A stretch of 64,000 nucleotides of DNA from Amblyornis subalaris (GCA_018881555.1 JACAXG010000034.1:1622615-1686614), one strand, 5' to 3'. Counted from the first letter of the stretch, positions 1 through 12,460 are shown. Program-made: numbers and translations. The notes: generated by a model not told the origin, from the letters alone.

Positions 1-3000
1 TTAAGGATAGCAGAAAATCATTTGCATTACATATAATGAGGATGAAGAGCCACAACACAGGTGTTATAAAATTTTTGTCCTATCTTATTTTGTTACCTAT
101 GGGCTCATAGACAAGCTGTAAAACTTCATTAATATGGCATTGCCACTCACTAGCTCTTTTTACTTATTTTGGCCACATTGGCTATATGCTGTCCAAGGCA
201 ATCTCTTCAGCAACCACTGTGTTTACAAAGATGGTGATTATATGATATCTTATATCTGATCACATAAAGAATATGAATGGTGTAGGAACCATTAAGAAAG
301 GTTTTATCAGTATGCACAGAAGTTGTCCTAATTGACCCCTAAAAGAGGGACAAGAACGCATTTGTACTGTGGGTCTTTGGTGTGCCTGGCTGTGACACCC
401 ATGTGCAGCCTGTTGAGGCATCCTGGCTTTAGAAAGGTAACATTTGTGATTGGAGCTGGATCAGAATGTGTGAGGATCTGTCTGTGTAATTGCACTGTCA
501 GGACTGTATAAAGGCACTCACTTGCAAGGGCTGAGTTTCTGGGTTTTCATAGAAAACCTACCTACTGCTGCTACCTCCAAGGCTGAGTGCAGGTTGCCAG
601 CTGAGATCCACTCAAGAGAGAGAGTTCTCCTCTTCCTTTCCTGGCCACTGACTTCAGCCACCCCTGAGGGTCTGAAGACCTATGCAGAAAAGACAACAGC
701 CAAGAAAATATTTATCAAGTGCAGCAGGACACAGATTTCAGCTGATTAAGGCCTTGATTTTTCCATTGTTTGAATATCATACAATGCTTGCTTGTTGTTA
801 GGCTATTTCCTTATCCAAAGATAGCATCACCATAATGGTATCATACTCTACATAGAGTTTAACATTTATTCCAAGACTGATTCAGTGGGAATAGTGCCAG
901 TCATTTTAGGCATTGTCTATTTTGGGATATAAGCAAGTGGAATGCAATTTCTAATGGGGAGTTTATACCTTCTCTAACTTGGGAGTTGCCTAGGTGGATT
1001 GTAAAAGGACCAAGTCTCCCACTGACGCTGTTTCCCTCCCATGTTCCTAATCAGCAAAGTTAAGACAGGAATGCTCCATTTGAAAGAATCCCTTGTTGTG
1101 GTGGGTACCTGCAACTTGGAGATCTTTCATGGGAGTGTTTATAAGACCTGGGCATATGTGTGCTGCTGTGACCTGACAGAGTACTGCCACGGGGAAGACT
1201 CATTCTTCATCGAGAACTTACAGCTCTCTTGGCTACCAAAATAAAAACCCAAACCAAAAGAAGAATAAAAAGGAAGAAAAGTGTGCATGTGGGAATAGTT
1301 CCAGTCTCCAGAATAGACTAAACTTACAGTGAATGATGGTTTCTTTATTGTCTCCTGGCTGGGATGTTCTGCAAGTTTCTTGCCTTAAATCTCTTTTATA
1401 ATTTATCAAGAGGCAAAACAAATAGGTATTTAGGCATATGCCTGATGGTGGTGAACTTATGCTGGTGTATCAATAATTAATTTTTTGCCAAAGTTACTTT
1501 CCTAGAAGTCACAAAGAGGGGGTGGTTTTCTTTACCTTTAGAAGTCACAATTTTTTTTTTTAATTAGAGAAAATTGCAGTCATAAACCAGCAAAATAATT
1601 AAACAGAATGTGGATAATCCTCCTAAGTATCATTTAATGCAGGNTGAAGAATGTAGTGTAAATTGGTGGAAAGCTTACACTGACAGTAAACACAGGCATG
1701 ACTGCTCAGCAAGGAAAGGTTTTCATAAAGATAACTTCAAACTAGTCAAACAGAAGAAAATGGGAGCAAACTAAGTTCTAGTGAATCTCTCTACTCAAAA
1801 CCTCAGTACCAGGGTATTGGTATTTGGTCTCAGTCTCCAGCCTTGCTTAGCAGCCTTTTGCAGAGGAATCAGAAATGGAAAAATGGAGCCAGAATTAATG
1901 GATTGCGTAACCCTTACCAGTATCCCTGTCTGTGAAATGCAGTGCTCCTGTGCATATTTTCAGCCCTTTCATAAAGTCTATTCATTCAGCAATTATTTTC
2001 CAGCCACATGCCTAGCTGGGGAAGGGAGTTCAGAACACAGATGCTGCACCTGCCAGAGGGGCTGTGGGCAAATTTCTTCATTATACACCAAGGGGATACT
2101 CATCTTCTCTACATTTGACCCACTTCTGAGCAACACTACAGAAGACCCAATGCATTTGGACATGAATTTGGACATGAATGCAACACTGCAAACAAATCAG
2201 TCTATTATAACAGCATATTATAGAAGCACCATCTGTGCCAGTGTTTGCAGGTAGAACAAATGCAACTTTCAAATTTGAAAAAGCCCCACCACACAACAAA
2301 CCACGATAAAAAAACCCTCCTTAGTTAGGATTAAGGCTCCGCTCCTGTTCCCTCTCATTACTTGCCCNTTCCACCAGTGTTGCACACCTTTAGGCCAAAC
2401 ATGAGTTGTGATAGGCTGTCATGTGGTTCGGGTATTATAGATGAAATCCTTCCAGAAGCAGCATCTGGCTCGATTTGTAAGCTCTGCAGTCATTTGTAGT
2501 GATGGGGTTACATGTGCCCTAGGCTTTGTCAGATGGTTTGGCTGATTTTCTCCAGGTTTTTTTTTNAATTGTTATTATTGTTGTTGATGGTGAGGAATTC
2601 ATACTCTGCAATGTATGCTTAACTCACCGGCAATCTGCATGCCTAAATAAAAAGACACTATTTATAATTAAAGCGTTTTGAAACCTGACCACTAGCATGT
2701 TTTGGTTAGTTGTGTTATTATTAAGTATAAAACTACCTATTTTTCTCCAGTGGTTTACTTCTGAGAAGGTGTTACTTGGTTGCCTAAAAGTTGGGTGGAA
2801 ATGACCTACTTGGCTATCTTGGTAGTCTTTACCTGTAATACAGGGAAATTTCTAGAAGACTGTACAGATGATCAGCGTATCCCCAAGAGTTTTTTCTGTC
2901 ACATTCAGTCATGAAAGTAAATAAGGCAAATTCCCAAATAGGATTTAATATGTTAGACAAAATGCNTAAGTAGTGTAAGTCTGTTCCCTTTTTACTTTGG

Positions 3001-3460
3001 AACCTCAGTGCTATAAAGGGACTTGACTACCTAGTTGAAATGCTTAATTTAGATAGTTGTTATACCTCACTGTGGTACCAGACAGCATATTGCAAAGTGT
3101 TAGTTGTCCAAACAATTTACAGTCACTTTTACTAAATACAAAGATTAAAATTCAGGCTACAGTATGAAGTTTATGAAGCATGATAAAGAAAAATTATTCT
3201 TAGGAGTTTGTTTTAAATAATGTTTTCGAGGTTTACAGGCAATCAGAGGAAAAGGATTTAAGGACTGTGGGCCTAATGTAGCTGTGTGGAACAGCAAGAT
3301 TTAAATATTTATGGGTACTCAGAGAAATAATCCCATACTGCACAATTTTGCTTACGTACCATTCTTCAAATTCCTGATATATCCTTTACTGTATCTTTTC
3401 CCCTTATTTGTGCAAATTTTGTGCTCTGAAAAGGTGTTGTTTACATATGAATTAAACTAT
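1..3460. other. Non-coding AT-rich DNA, no gene seen
   Basis: I see no exon, RNA gene or recognisable transposon here. Two small local duplications are visible: the 12-mer TAGAAGTCACAA at 1503-1514 and again at 1539-1550, the second followed by an 11-base T run, and the 12-mer ATTTGGACATGA twice in tandem at 2154-2177. A 157-codon open stretch at 1781-2254 (+) begins with a non-ATG codon and resembles no family known to me. It is overlapped by open frames on the other strand, so I treat it as chance. Confidence 0.6.
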
Positions 3461-3530
3461 TCTTGAATAAACAAGAATTGTCATTAATGACATGCCTTCT
3501 TCTGTCATTGTCAGGTGACAAGAAGACTAT
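3461..3530. promoter_or_regulatory. Palindrome cluster, candidate regulatory element
   Basis: A perfect 14-bp palindrome, TGTCATTAATGACA, lies at 3479-3492 and has a homeodomain-type ATTAAT core. Sixteen bases later comes an inverted repeat, TTGTCA-GG-TGACAA (3508-3521), with a CAGGTG E-box at its centre (3512-3517). Two dyads on TGTCA/TGACA half-sites so close together suggest dimer-binding factors of homeodomain, TALE or bHLH type. The motifs are seen in the sequence; any function is inference. Confidence 0.3.
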
Positions 3531-6480
3531 GATGAAAATTAGTTGACATACAGCACAAAATAAAGAGCATCAACATGAAGTGGAGCTTCGAGGAATAAAA
3601 ACCCTACAATGCATCATGTTTGTTCACAAAATCTATTATTTCCGAACACTAGTGAAAGAAAAATTAAAACAATTCAAACTGGATTGCTGAATCATGCCAA
3701 GAAAAGGGTTAATGTCACTGTATTTACTGCTTAGCACCAGCCATATCCACTGAAAAATTCTCCTGTAATGAGTGTGTTACTCATGTACAGTATTTTGCAG
3801 GCAATGACTCCAAGAAACATTGGAGGCTGCTTTAAACAAGTTGCAAACTGGTTTTGGTGTGGGTAATAAATGCATTAAATTCTGCTTCTCTTTCTTCAGT
3901 GTTTGGAGCACTACCCACAGGTGCTGTTGGAGAGCACGTGAAGAAAGAAGAAAGGACTGGGATAAAGTTTTTCATGGAGATTTTTATTTTCACATGGTCA
4001 ACCATCCAACTGTAGCAGTGCATGGTACAGAGGTGTGTAAAGCATGGCTTGGGACCTTCAAGAGACTGAAATAAGTTTCCATAATTAGTTCGTTCAATTA
4101 TGAATTTTTAAATTGAGTTTATTTGTAATTTGTTTTTCATTTATAATCAGAAATCAGAATTTAGAATCAGACTGAATGTTTGGAAAAACATTATCTGTTG
4201 CAACCAGCACATTTAACTGCATTCTTAAGTCATGTCATTCAACTGCTGCAAATCCTTTTTCTAGTTTTTCTGGCATATGGATTTAAACCCCAGGTGTAAG
4301 TTTATACATTCAATCAAGGTCAAATTCATTCTCAAAGTAAAATAAATTTTTTTATGAAATGTTAAAATTCACTGGATCTTAAATGTGATTAATTATGAAA
4401 TTTGAGGTTTTGATAACTTTCTTATCATCAGCACTGATCCAGAAGTTTTCTTTCAATTATACATCTCTGAATCCCTTGGTCCTACATTTTCCTTTGGAAT
4501 ATATCATTTAATGCATGCAATGTCATTACAGCTTGCTGTCTTTTTTTCTCTACCTGGCTGAAGATTTTTCAGGTTTGCTGAACTTAAAATCAAACTTGTG
4601 CTCGTGATTTCTGTTCTTCGGTCTGGCTTGGCATCTCACATCAGTTTTGTACTTTAAGAAAAGAAAGGCACAACAGGATTTAAAGTTTGCTTCATTCAGT
4701 TGTACGACTTGCTGTAGTGATGGCTGTGGAGCACTTCTCGTTACTCTGTTTTGGTTTCAGTTCTTTGGTAAATAGTGTCATGACTCTTTCTTCTGTTACT
4801 TCACCTGAATTTGTGCATCAAGAAAGATCTCAAACCATAAGTTTTCTTGAAGAGACAAATCCAGCCCTTCCAATCCAGAAATTTGAAATGTTTTTGCCAT
4901 TTAAGGTTTGATTTTTCTAAAATTAAAATGGTCTCAAGTTGTGGTCTGGAGTTGCTGAGATATTTACTGCCCGTGTGTATCCATGTAGCTTGTTCGCATA
5001 ACCAAAACAGTTATTTGTGCCTACACAAATAGAACTCATAAAAATATCTCTTTGTGAAGTCAGGCCTTTTTTTAAGCGAACTAATGAGTTATTCTCATCA
5101 AGTAGTAATTTACTGGAGTTAGGCAGATTTGAAGGGAGATAGCTCTGGAGCGGGAAAAGAAATGACAGCAGAAGGTTCTGTTATGTAGAGTTTTAACTTT
5201 CCAGAAGACTGCCAAGATGGATGGACAGGAAAACGGGAGAGAAAGAGAGAATTGAAGGCAGAGAAAAGCTAATGAGAAGCAATATCAAAGAAATAGACTT
5301 GGTAGTATCCTGGTGTTAGTGAGAGAACACTTTGGAGCTTCACTGAGGACAGTCACCTCTAAAACTCCCAGCGGGGATAGACCCAAGGAGATGGCTTAGG
5401 GGGCTGTTATCACTGAGCATAAAAATCCCACAGGACAATTCTGCTCTTGCTTATATCCTTGTACCCCCTGGGATCGTTTCAGCTAACTGGTGGTATATGA
5501 TTAACAACAGAGAAACAGGACGGAAAGAGTCTGATATTTAAACAGGGTTTTTACCCTTTATTTCTCTATAAGTAAGTGGGCTATAAATGGATGTCTTTGA
5601 CTTTTCTGCAACTTGTTCAATGTGGGAAAGAATAATGGCTGAACAGAATTTTATTTTTTCTATGAAGAAAATGATCAGGAAAGTTGAACATAATGATTTC
5701 ATGCCGTGACTATAATGCAAACACATACTTAACCATCATTGTCTCCTCTTCATACAATAACTGAAAACATCTGTATTGTGCACTGAAACATTATACGCTG
5801 CATTACAATTAGAAATGTGCTGAAGTGTTGGATTGGGTGTTTATTTATGGGCCATGAAAAGTANGATTTTCTGCGCTTCTCATGTACAGCTAAATAGCCA
5901 TAGGTAGAGTACTGAAAATTTTGGAACCCAGCAGTCACTGTGGGAATGACTTCATTATTCACCGAAGGAGGTTTTTCCAGCAGAGCTGAGTTGCTGACAA
6001 ACAATAATAAACATTACTGAAAGTTGGAAACAAGAACTCAGGCATGTTGATTTTGACTGTAAAAAATGCTCACGGGGCATGGAGGGCAAGACGCTCTCAA
6101 AATGACAAGGTACTACAATGGAGGGATCCCATTAGAGCTGTGCACATATATTTTCTCTATTGACACAAAAGTGTTCTGACAGGCTCAGCAAACAAGCAGC
6201 TTCTCCTAGCTGCCTAGTCTTTACCTGTTGCCACAAGTAGTCTAGAAACAAAAATGTATTTTTAATGGGCACACAAAAGTTTCAACGATGAAATACACTC
6301 AGGTGGGGACACAGNAAATGTCTTGTTGGTGTTGTTTCTGAGAGCTTTTGTAGCACAAAAGGTATCACTGTTTCTTTTTGCTGAAACACTTGACAGTTCA
6401 TGACCACTGCACAAAATACTGTTTGAGATTAGATTATATAATATTTGCTTTGTCTGACTGATATTTTACTGGTGTGTGAA
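3531..6480. other. Non-coding AT-rich DNA, nothing recognised
   Basis: No coding, RNA or mobile-element signal was recognised. Short open frames near 3820-4074 and 4687-5032 (+) and 5538-6004 (-) have no domain-like content, and the first is paired with an antisense open frame, as expected by chance. Confidence 0.55.
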
Positions 6481-6514
6481 ACAATGTGATTGTTTGAAAG
6501 AACTCACTCTATAG

Positions 6515-6820
6515 TTAATTAATTTTACAAATAGCTACTAAGTTTTCTCCAACCTGAGCAGATACACAATGCTCGGTGAGGTTTTCTCTGGAGCTTTTTT
6601 TTTCCTCTGCNTCTGGCTTGAAGTTTAAAACCAAGAAAGCATAAAGTCCTGGCCTGTGCTCGTGATGGTGTTCACAAAGGACACAAAGAGTTTGTGGAGC
6701 CAGTTTCTCACTGAGCAGCAGAATGAAGAAAACCTATGCCAGCTGGGGATTTAGGCTGTGATTGTTACATGATCCTTGCAAATACACTCACAAGAAAGAA
6801 TGAATTTTACTGATCAGTAA
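6515..6820. other. Segment with TTAATTAA site and perfect 14-bp palindrome
   Basis: TTAATTAA lies at 6515-6522. A perfect palindrome, TTACTGATCAGTAA, lies at 6807-6820. Between them is ordinary AT-rich DNA with single n calls. The palindrome could bind a dimeric factor or be chance; no gene is adjacent. Confidence 0.3.
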
Positions 6821-8586
6821 CTGAACTAAAAGTAATTTGATATTTTCTTTACCATAGCTGAAGCAATGTGAATGGCTTGCATTTTCTCTGGCCGTTGAAT
6901 ATTTCAGTTATTTACTGTCTCAGGTTTGAGTGCCTTTGGCTCTGCCAGAAATTGTTGGTTGACTTTCAAAGTGGATCCAGATTTCTCTCAGAGAGGTCAA
7001 CAGATATGCAGGATTTCTGGAAGTGCCCCAATTAAACATGCATCATTTGCACTGATTTTCCACATGATTATCTCAAATAGCCATGGAAAGGCACAGTTAT
7101 CAATCAGGAGACTGAAGGATTCAGGTCTGTAGAGTAGAGAAAGCTGAAGACAGGAAGAGAAAGCTCATTTTTCTTTGCTCTTCAAGTGTTTACTGGGATA
7201 GGTAGTTATGATGGCAAACCGAGTGTAGCTGCGAAGTAACGCTGATTGTATCTTTCTTTATAGTGAGAAACTGAAAGGGCTTTCAGCCTGTAATGCTGGA
7301 TTTTTTTGTACACAGGGTAGATGAAAGGAACTTTTAAACCAGGGGGATTTAGATCAGCTGTCTGAAGTTAAAATAACAGACTGAAAAACAGTTTTTTGCC
7401 CTGCCCACAATGTCTTTGCAGGTTGGATCCTTTTCTCTAACCTAGTTCTCACTCCAAAGATTCTCAGTGGCTTCAGGAGATAAAATAAACCTGTCACAGT
7501 TCCCCCCGAGAAAGTGAATCTCCTCTATGGTCTGCCTGTGTATCAGATTCCTTCCTAAGTCCTCTTGGTGTGGATCTGTATGGGATTCCAGTCTCTCATC
7601 TTCCTGTTGGCTCCTACCAGGCTGCTGTGTTCCCACCTGTGAGCACTCACTACTTCGGTGAGCTCACCTCTCCCTCACTTGCACATGGATCGCCCCTTTA
7701 TTATAATTAATATTTTTCCCCTCTGTTCGCTAAGAGCAAGCTGAAAAGATGTCATGATCCAGAATAGTAAGCAGAGCTGAATAAGGACAGCCAATGTGTG
7801 GTCATCCTTCAGTATTTGTGCTGCTGATCTCAGTGCTGACAGCTGCTGTGAACCAGAGGGGATGGCAGGGAGCAGTTTTATTCCAGAAGTTATATTGCTC
7901 ATATTTGTTTTTGTTTACCTACAGATAATGAAAAGAGTAAGCCAGAAGCAGAGTCTTAGCAGTAGATGAAGACCTGGATGGAGTAGGGGAGTTATGCTTC
8001 TTTCTCCATTCTGGATAGCCTGGAAAACAAATCCCAGACTGAAGTGTAGAGCTGCATGATTGTGATATCAATGCCTTGCTAACAGTGCAGCCCTACAGCT
8101 ACAGGATAGTCATTACTGCTAATAAATCAGTTCTAGCTGGCTCGTGTTCCATCCAGACACGCAGTGGTTGTACTCTGTAAGCCCACTCTGTGGTAGATAC
8201 AGTGGTGCTGGAAGCAACCTGTCCAGCTAGCCCTTTCTGTGGTGGCTTAAAGTATTTGGAAGGGTTTTTGTGGAAAAGTGGAAGATGATGCAGACACATT
8301 TTCTCAAAGACAATGCTGAGTGATGTTTCCATCTCTTGTTCTCCCTGTCAGGATGCCAATGAAGATCCAACAGACTGCTGGGTGCAGCAGTTCTTCTAAA
8401 GATGCCTCCCTACCCTCCTATTTATGATAGTATGTGTATCTATCAAGCCCAGGTTCTGTTTTCCAGATCTTCTTTTCCATCCCCTTTCATAGCAGGGAAG
8501 AGGTTGTGCAGCAAGAAAGGGGTCTGTGAAATTGCTGAGAACTGACCAGAAAGTTACTGGTTTACTCTATGTTTAGTGATCTGGTA
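6821..8586. other. Non-coding DNA, nothing recognised
   Basis: No gene or repeat was recognised. Short open frames at 6926-7132 (+), 7442-7902 (-) and 8099-8332 (-) carry no family signature. Confidence 0.55.
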
Positions 8587-8612
8587 TTTGAGATATTTAA
8601 TAATATCTCAAA
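8587..8612. repeat. Inverted repeat, 11-bp arms, 4-nt loop
   Basis: Arms TTTGAGATATT (8587-8597) and AATATCTCAAA (8602-8612) are perfectly complementary around the loop TAAT. The stem is AT-rich, so it is weak as RNA, and it has no flanking T run or gene context that would make it a functional hairpin. Confidence 0.8.
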
Positions 8613-8987
8613 CACTTCAACTAGAACTGGAAAAAGGAAGTTTCATGTCAGTAAAGGATAGCACTGGTTTAGCTGAGTCTGAATGCTCTCAGATTTGTAG
8701 TGTGTGAGATGCACAAAAGTTAAAGGCGTCATCCTTGCAGTTTTGTCCCCCCATAAGAAACATTCTTCACATTACTGCAAAGAATCAAGGTGTTACCTGC
8801 CTCTCCAGAATATTACAAGACAACATATAAAAAACCACTTTGATCCTGTATATTCAACCCATGCATTCACAGGAATCAGATCATACAAAACCCATAGCTT
8901 AATTTGTGGTCTTAATTATCTAGCTCACATCAGTCTAATTTATTTAACAAAACCAAGCTGCTCCATAATTCCCTGCTAGCATGGGCT

Positions 8988-9047
8988 AGAATAACTCCAC
9001 TGAACTCAACAGACCTACGTCACTTTATGACAGCAGGGAATTTAGCC
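8988..9047 (+). repeat. Relic of an ancient amniote interspersed repeat
   Basis: The segment runs AGAATAACTCCACTGAACTC, then a CTACGTCACTTTATGACAGC stretch, then GGGAATTTAGCC. I recognise the order of an old repeat widespread in turtles, crocodilians and birds: a 'gagtaactccactgaagtcaa' block, a 'tttacaccagc' block and an 'atttggcc' end. The copy is diverged and I cannot give the database family name. Four other relics of the same style occur in this window. Confidence 0.5.
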
Positions 9048-10540
9048 TTAATATTCCAAAGACCAATATGGTACATGATTCACTTTGGTTCACATTTTTC
9101 CCAAGGTCTTATGTAAAATAATTTTATTTTTAGTTCAGAAGACAAATGTTTGTACAGACAGAATTGCATGTTTGTGCAGACATTCCCAGAGATCCAAAAA
9201 GTATCTTTTTGTCTTCAAAAAGTAAAATAAAAACCAAACATCCTCAAAAGAGAAAACAAAAGGGCAATTGCAGTACTTAATCCAGCATCATATTGGATGT
9301 TTTCGTGCTGATGCAGCCGGTCCCGTGTCTTCAGCTCCCGGTGATGGACCAGAATGAATTAGAAGTCAGTGGACAGATTTTGGTTTTTCTACAATCTCAT
9401 TTTAGTGTATGGAAAGGAAAATAATTCTAAAGACAGCAAATTCAAAGAAGTTGGTTAAGACATATTTTTATATAAGACTTCTACCACTCTAAAGTTGCTC
9501 AGTTTTGTGTTAAATTGAGGATACTCTGTCAGATTTTGGACAAAGCTTTCCTTGATCGAGTGAATTTAGAGTTTACCGAAGCAAACAGCTGAGAAACATT
9601 AAAGACCTGGATTTTTGCTTGTCACAGTTTTTTGAGTGAGACTTTAGAAATTATGTCAAAGATTTTGAGCTATAGATTAGTACACACAAAATATTCCTGA
9701 AACTGCTGTGTCAGGTCTTCAGAAGGTGTTCAACACCATGATATTTCTTAAGTAATTATTATTGACGTAGTTAATGATCCTGAAATGAAAAAGTGTCAAT
9801 GGTAGAAGCCAAGTTTGCAAAAGAAATATCCATATAATTCCAAGATCAAACTGTATAAACATTTAAAAAATATATCTGTATTTTTCTCCCTTTAGCTCAA
9901 TATGAAGGTTCAATTCTAATTTTTTTTGGTCTTTACTTTNAAAGTTCATTATTTAAAAATATGGCATTTTTGGCAAAGAAATTTCAAGGGAAATGAAACT
10001 TGTAGATTGAAAGGCTTGGATACAAATTTGTAATTAGTTACTACTGTGTTTTGGATAACTAGTTTTATTATTCTTGGAAATGCAGGAGTTTCCAAATTTT
10101 TATTATCTCAGAAATATACACAGTCACTAAGGTTATGAACTTGTTTAGGACAGGTTTTTCATTTCTATAAATATATGCAAACTTTTCACTTTTCTTTTTA
10201 CCCTAACGAATCCTAGAGAAACTGTGTGTTACAGTTTATGAAGAAAAGANATAAAGAAAAGAAATTTATACTGTTACCTTTGGTCAGCATTTCATTATGC
10301 TGGTCAGATACCAACACTAGGTATCTTGAAAAATAGCAAGCAATACTTTCTTTGAAGTCTAGCAAATAGAGAAATAGCATTCAAGGCTTAGGATTCACCA
10401 GCTGTAAACACAGCACATACCCACAGGCAATTACTGTACATTCAGAGCGGCAGTATAGCTTTCTGTATTATTAAATAACTTTCTGAAAACCCAATTTGCA
10501 GGGCGGTTTTATGATGTGAAAGGGAGAGGGAGAAGGTTAG
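9048..10540. other. Very AT-rich non-coding DNA
   Basis: Low-GC sequence with many short A and T runs. No open frame of note and no recognised repeat. Confidence 0.6.
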
Positions 10541-10900
10541 GATAAAACTTAGCTTCATTCAGCACTGATGTCTGTGGTTTTCAATACCCATAAATATCCA
10601 GAGAAGTGTCTCTCTCCTCCGCACCCGCCCACGGTTAATGTGCACAAAGTCATGATGGTCACGATGCTGGACTCCAGCCCATTAGGGCACTAATTTGATC
10701 TCTGGCACACCCTAATTATGAACCACCACAGTAACTATTCCTCTGACAGGAAGCTTCTACACCTTATTTCCCATCTGATGTGAAGCTCAACAAGAATCCC
10801 TTAAAAACATTCATTAATCTATTGCATGTAAGCCAGTTTGTAATGCAAATATAAGCCCCAAACTAGTGCTAATTTTGTAGTGCTTGTTACTGCTAAGAAA
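10541..10900. promoter_or_regulatory. Candidate conserved non-coding element (enhancer-like)
   Basis: The segment packs several developmental-factor motifs: TAATTA at 10713-10718, ATTAAT at 10813-10818 and a perfect POU octamer ATGCAAAT at 10843-10850. There is also GGTTAATGTGCAC near 10630 and a CCCGCCCAC GC box nearby. All reading frames are broken by stops, so it is not an exon. This mixture is typical of deeply conserved vertebrate enhancers, but conservation could not be tested here, so the call is inference from motifs. Confidence 0.35.
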
Positions 10901-10960
10901 ACCATGTTAACTCCAGTGAGGTGTTATGAAATAAAATTAGTATGTATATCTGTATTGTTA

Positions 10961-11006
10961 CCTATTGAAGAACACTTAAGTGTTCTCTTTACTTATCATC
11001 AATAGG
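10961..11006. repeat. Nested palindrome: perfect 18-mer inside an 8-bp inverted repeat
   Basis: The inner perfect palindrome AGAACACTTAAGTGTTCT occupies 10969-10986. It is flanked by outer arms CCTATTGA (10961-10968) and TCAATAGG (10999-11006). The inner dyad contains the steroid-receptor half-sites AGAACA and TGTTCT, but with a 6-bp spacer instead of the canonical 3. It also contains two opposed TTAAGTG sites of NKX2 type. It lies about 110 bp after the enhancer-like segment. Confidence 0.75.
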
Positions 11007-12430
11007 CATAGCACAATTATAGGCACAATAATAGATCAGAAGAAAGGAAGGAAGGCCCAGAAGGGTTCATGAAAGTGAAATAAAATAACTTCAAAATAGA
11101 GAGGGAAGAAGCACAGTTGAGAAACCTGCTGTCTCTCCTTCCTGGCAAAACCCAAATGGCTATGTTCAACANACATTATTTCTCTAAGATGACTGTGGAG
11201 GAACCAACAGAAAACATGTCCCAAGGAAAACTGGATGCAAGATGTGGGAATAAAGACCGCAGGATTCTTTCCATCACAACTTCTTGCTCTGTCAAAAGTT
11301 GCTGTGTTCATATTATTAAGTGCTATGATCTGTCAAGTGACAGGAGGTCTGGGAAGCTGGAGAGGGGTGGGAAATGTACCTCCTACTAGTCACTGTTTCC
11401 TTTTAAAATGGTATGAGACCTATGGAAAGAGCAGCTGTAGGAATACTCTTGGAAAGAACATAAAAGCAGAGTGAAGAGACATTCTCTTCAACGTAAGTGG
11501 TTGAGAGCTCAGTGAGAAAAAAGGTAGTTCATAAGAGGAAGTAAAAAGGACAGCATATGAAGAAGGACTGAAGGAAGAAAAACAAGAAATTNTGTTATTT
11601 ATTATGCTTCTTCAAATATCGTGTATGTGTAGATGACCAGTTCTAGCAAATATATGATAATGCATCTGCTCAGAATTCACACCAGAGATTATTGTGAAAG
11701 GAAAATTGGGTGGATGTGGCATCATGTGGCTGAGAAAGAAAATTCTCATGANGAGAGAGCCAAAAATTCTAAAGAGATGTGTTTGCTAGTATTGCACTTT
11801 AGCTTTCCTTATAGTTGTGCAGGTTGACAACAACCCAAATGCACAGCTCTGGCACAATGCCACAATTCAGAGGAAAGCCTGAGAGCTGGAGGCATGCTGA
11901 AAACACTCTGGGCTTGATTCCACACTCTGTCGGAACGGCGCTCGGACGGATGGAGGCATGGCTTTCCCGAGGCTGGTTGTGGATCCAGGATTCAGTGCTC
12001 TCTTGTCTTCATACATGTGGCTTTAATTTACAGCATTGGCATGAGATGCTGCAATGACCTCATGGCTGTCAAATACCCACCATAACACAGCACCTTTGTC
12101 AGCAGCTTCCCCCTCCCCAAACTGCCCTGACAACCTCTTTTCCTCGTAACATCAGGGACAAAGGACAGGGTGGCAGCTGACTACCTCTACACAGGAGAAA
12201 TCCCCAGCCGAGGTTAACCTTTGCTATACAGTGGTCAGAGTCGATCATGTGGTGAAAAATGTCCACAGCAAAGCAGAGGTTTTTTTTCCCTTGTGCTAAA
12301 TAAGGAATTCTTGTCCGATATCATATATTTACTTACATGTCTGTTATATATCTTCTTGCATGTATATTCATGCATGAAAAAAATGGCAAGGTTTGTATTC
12401 CACACAAATAAACATTAACTGTTTTAGCAT
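11007..12430. other. Non-coding DNA with a moderately GC-rich patch
   Basis: The patch at about 11870-12200 is richer in GC than its surroundings, with a few CpGs (around 11930-11950). Open frames at 11036-11311 (-), 11117-11474 (+), 11633-11827 (+) and 11815-12057 (+) overlap on both strands and show no known domain. No gene is called. Confidence 0.5.
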
Positions 12431-12435
12431 CGTGA

Positions 12436-12460
12436 CCCTCCCCCTACCCCCCCAGTTCCC
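12436..12460 (-). other. G-quadruplex motif on the minus strand
   Basis: The plus strand has C runs of 3, 5, 7 and 3 (12436-12438, 12440-12444, 12447-12453, 12458-12460) separated by 1, 2 and 4 bases. The minus strand therefore meets the G3+ four-run pattern with short loops, and the plus strand could form an i-motif. No promoter or transcript is visible nearby. Confidence 0.7.

Noticed and set aside
1781..2254. 157-codon plus-strand open stretch as a gene or exon
   Set aside because: Begins at a non-ATG codon, overlaps two antisense open frames, contains the small tandem duplication at 2154, and resembles nothing known.
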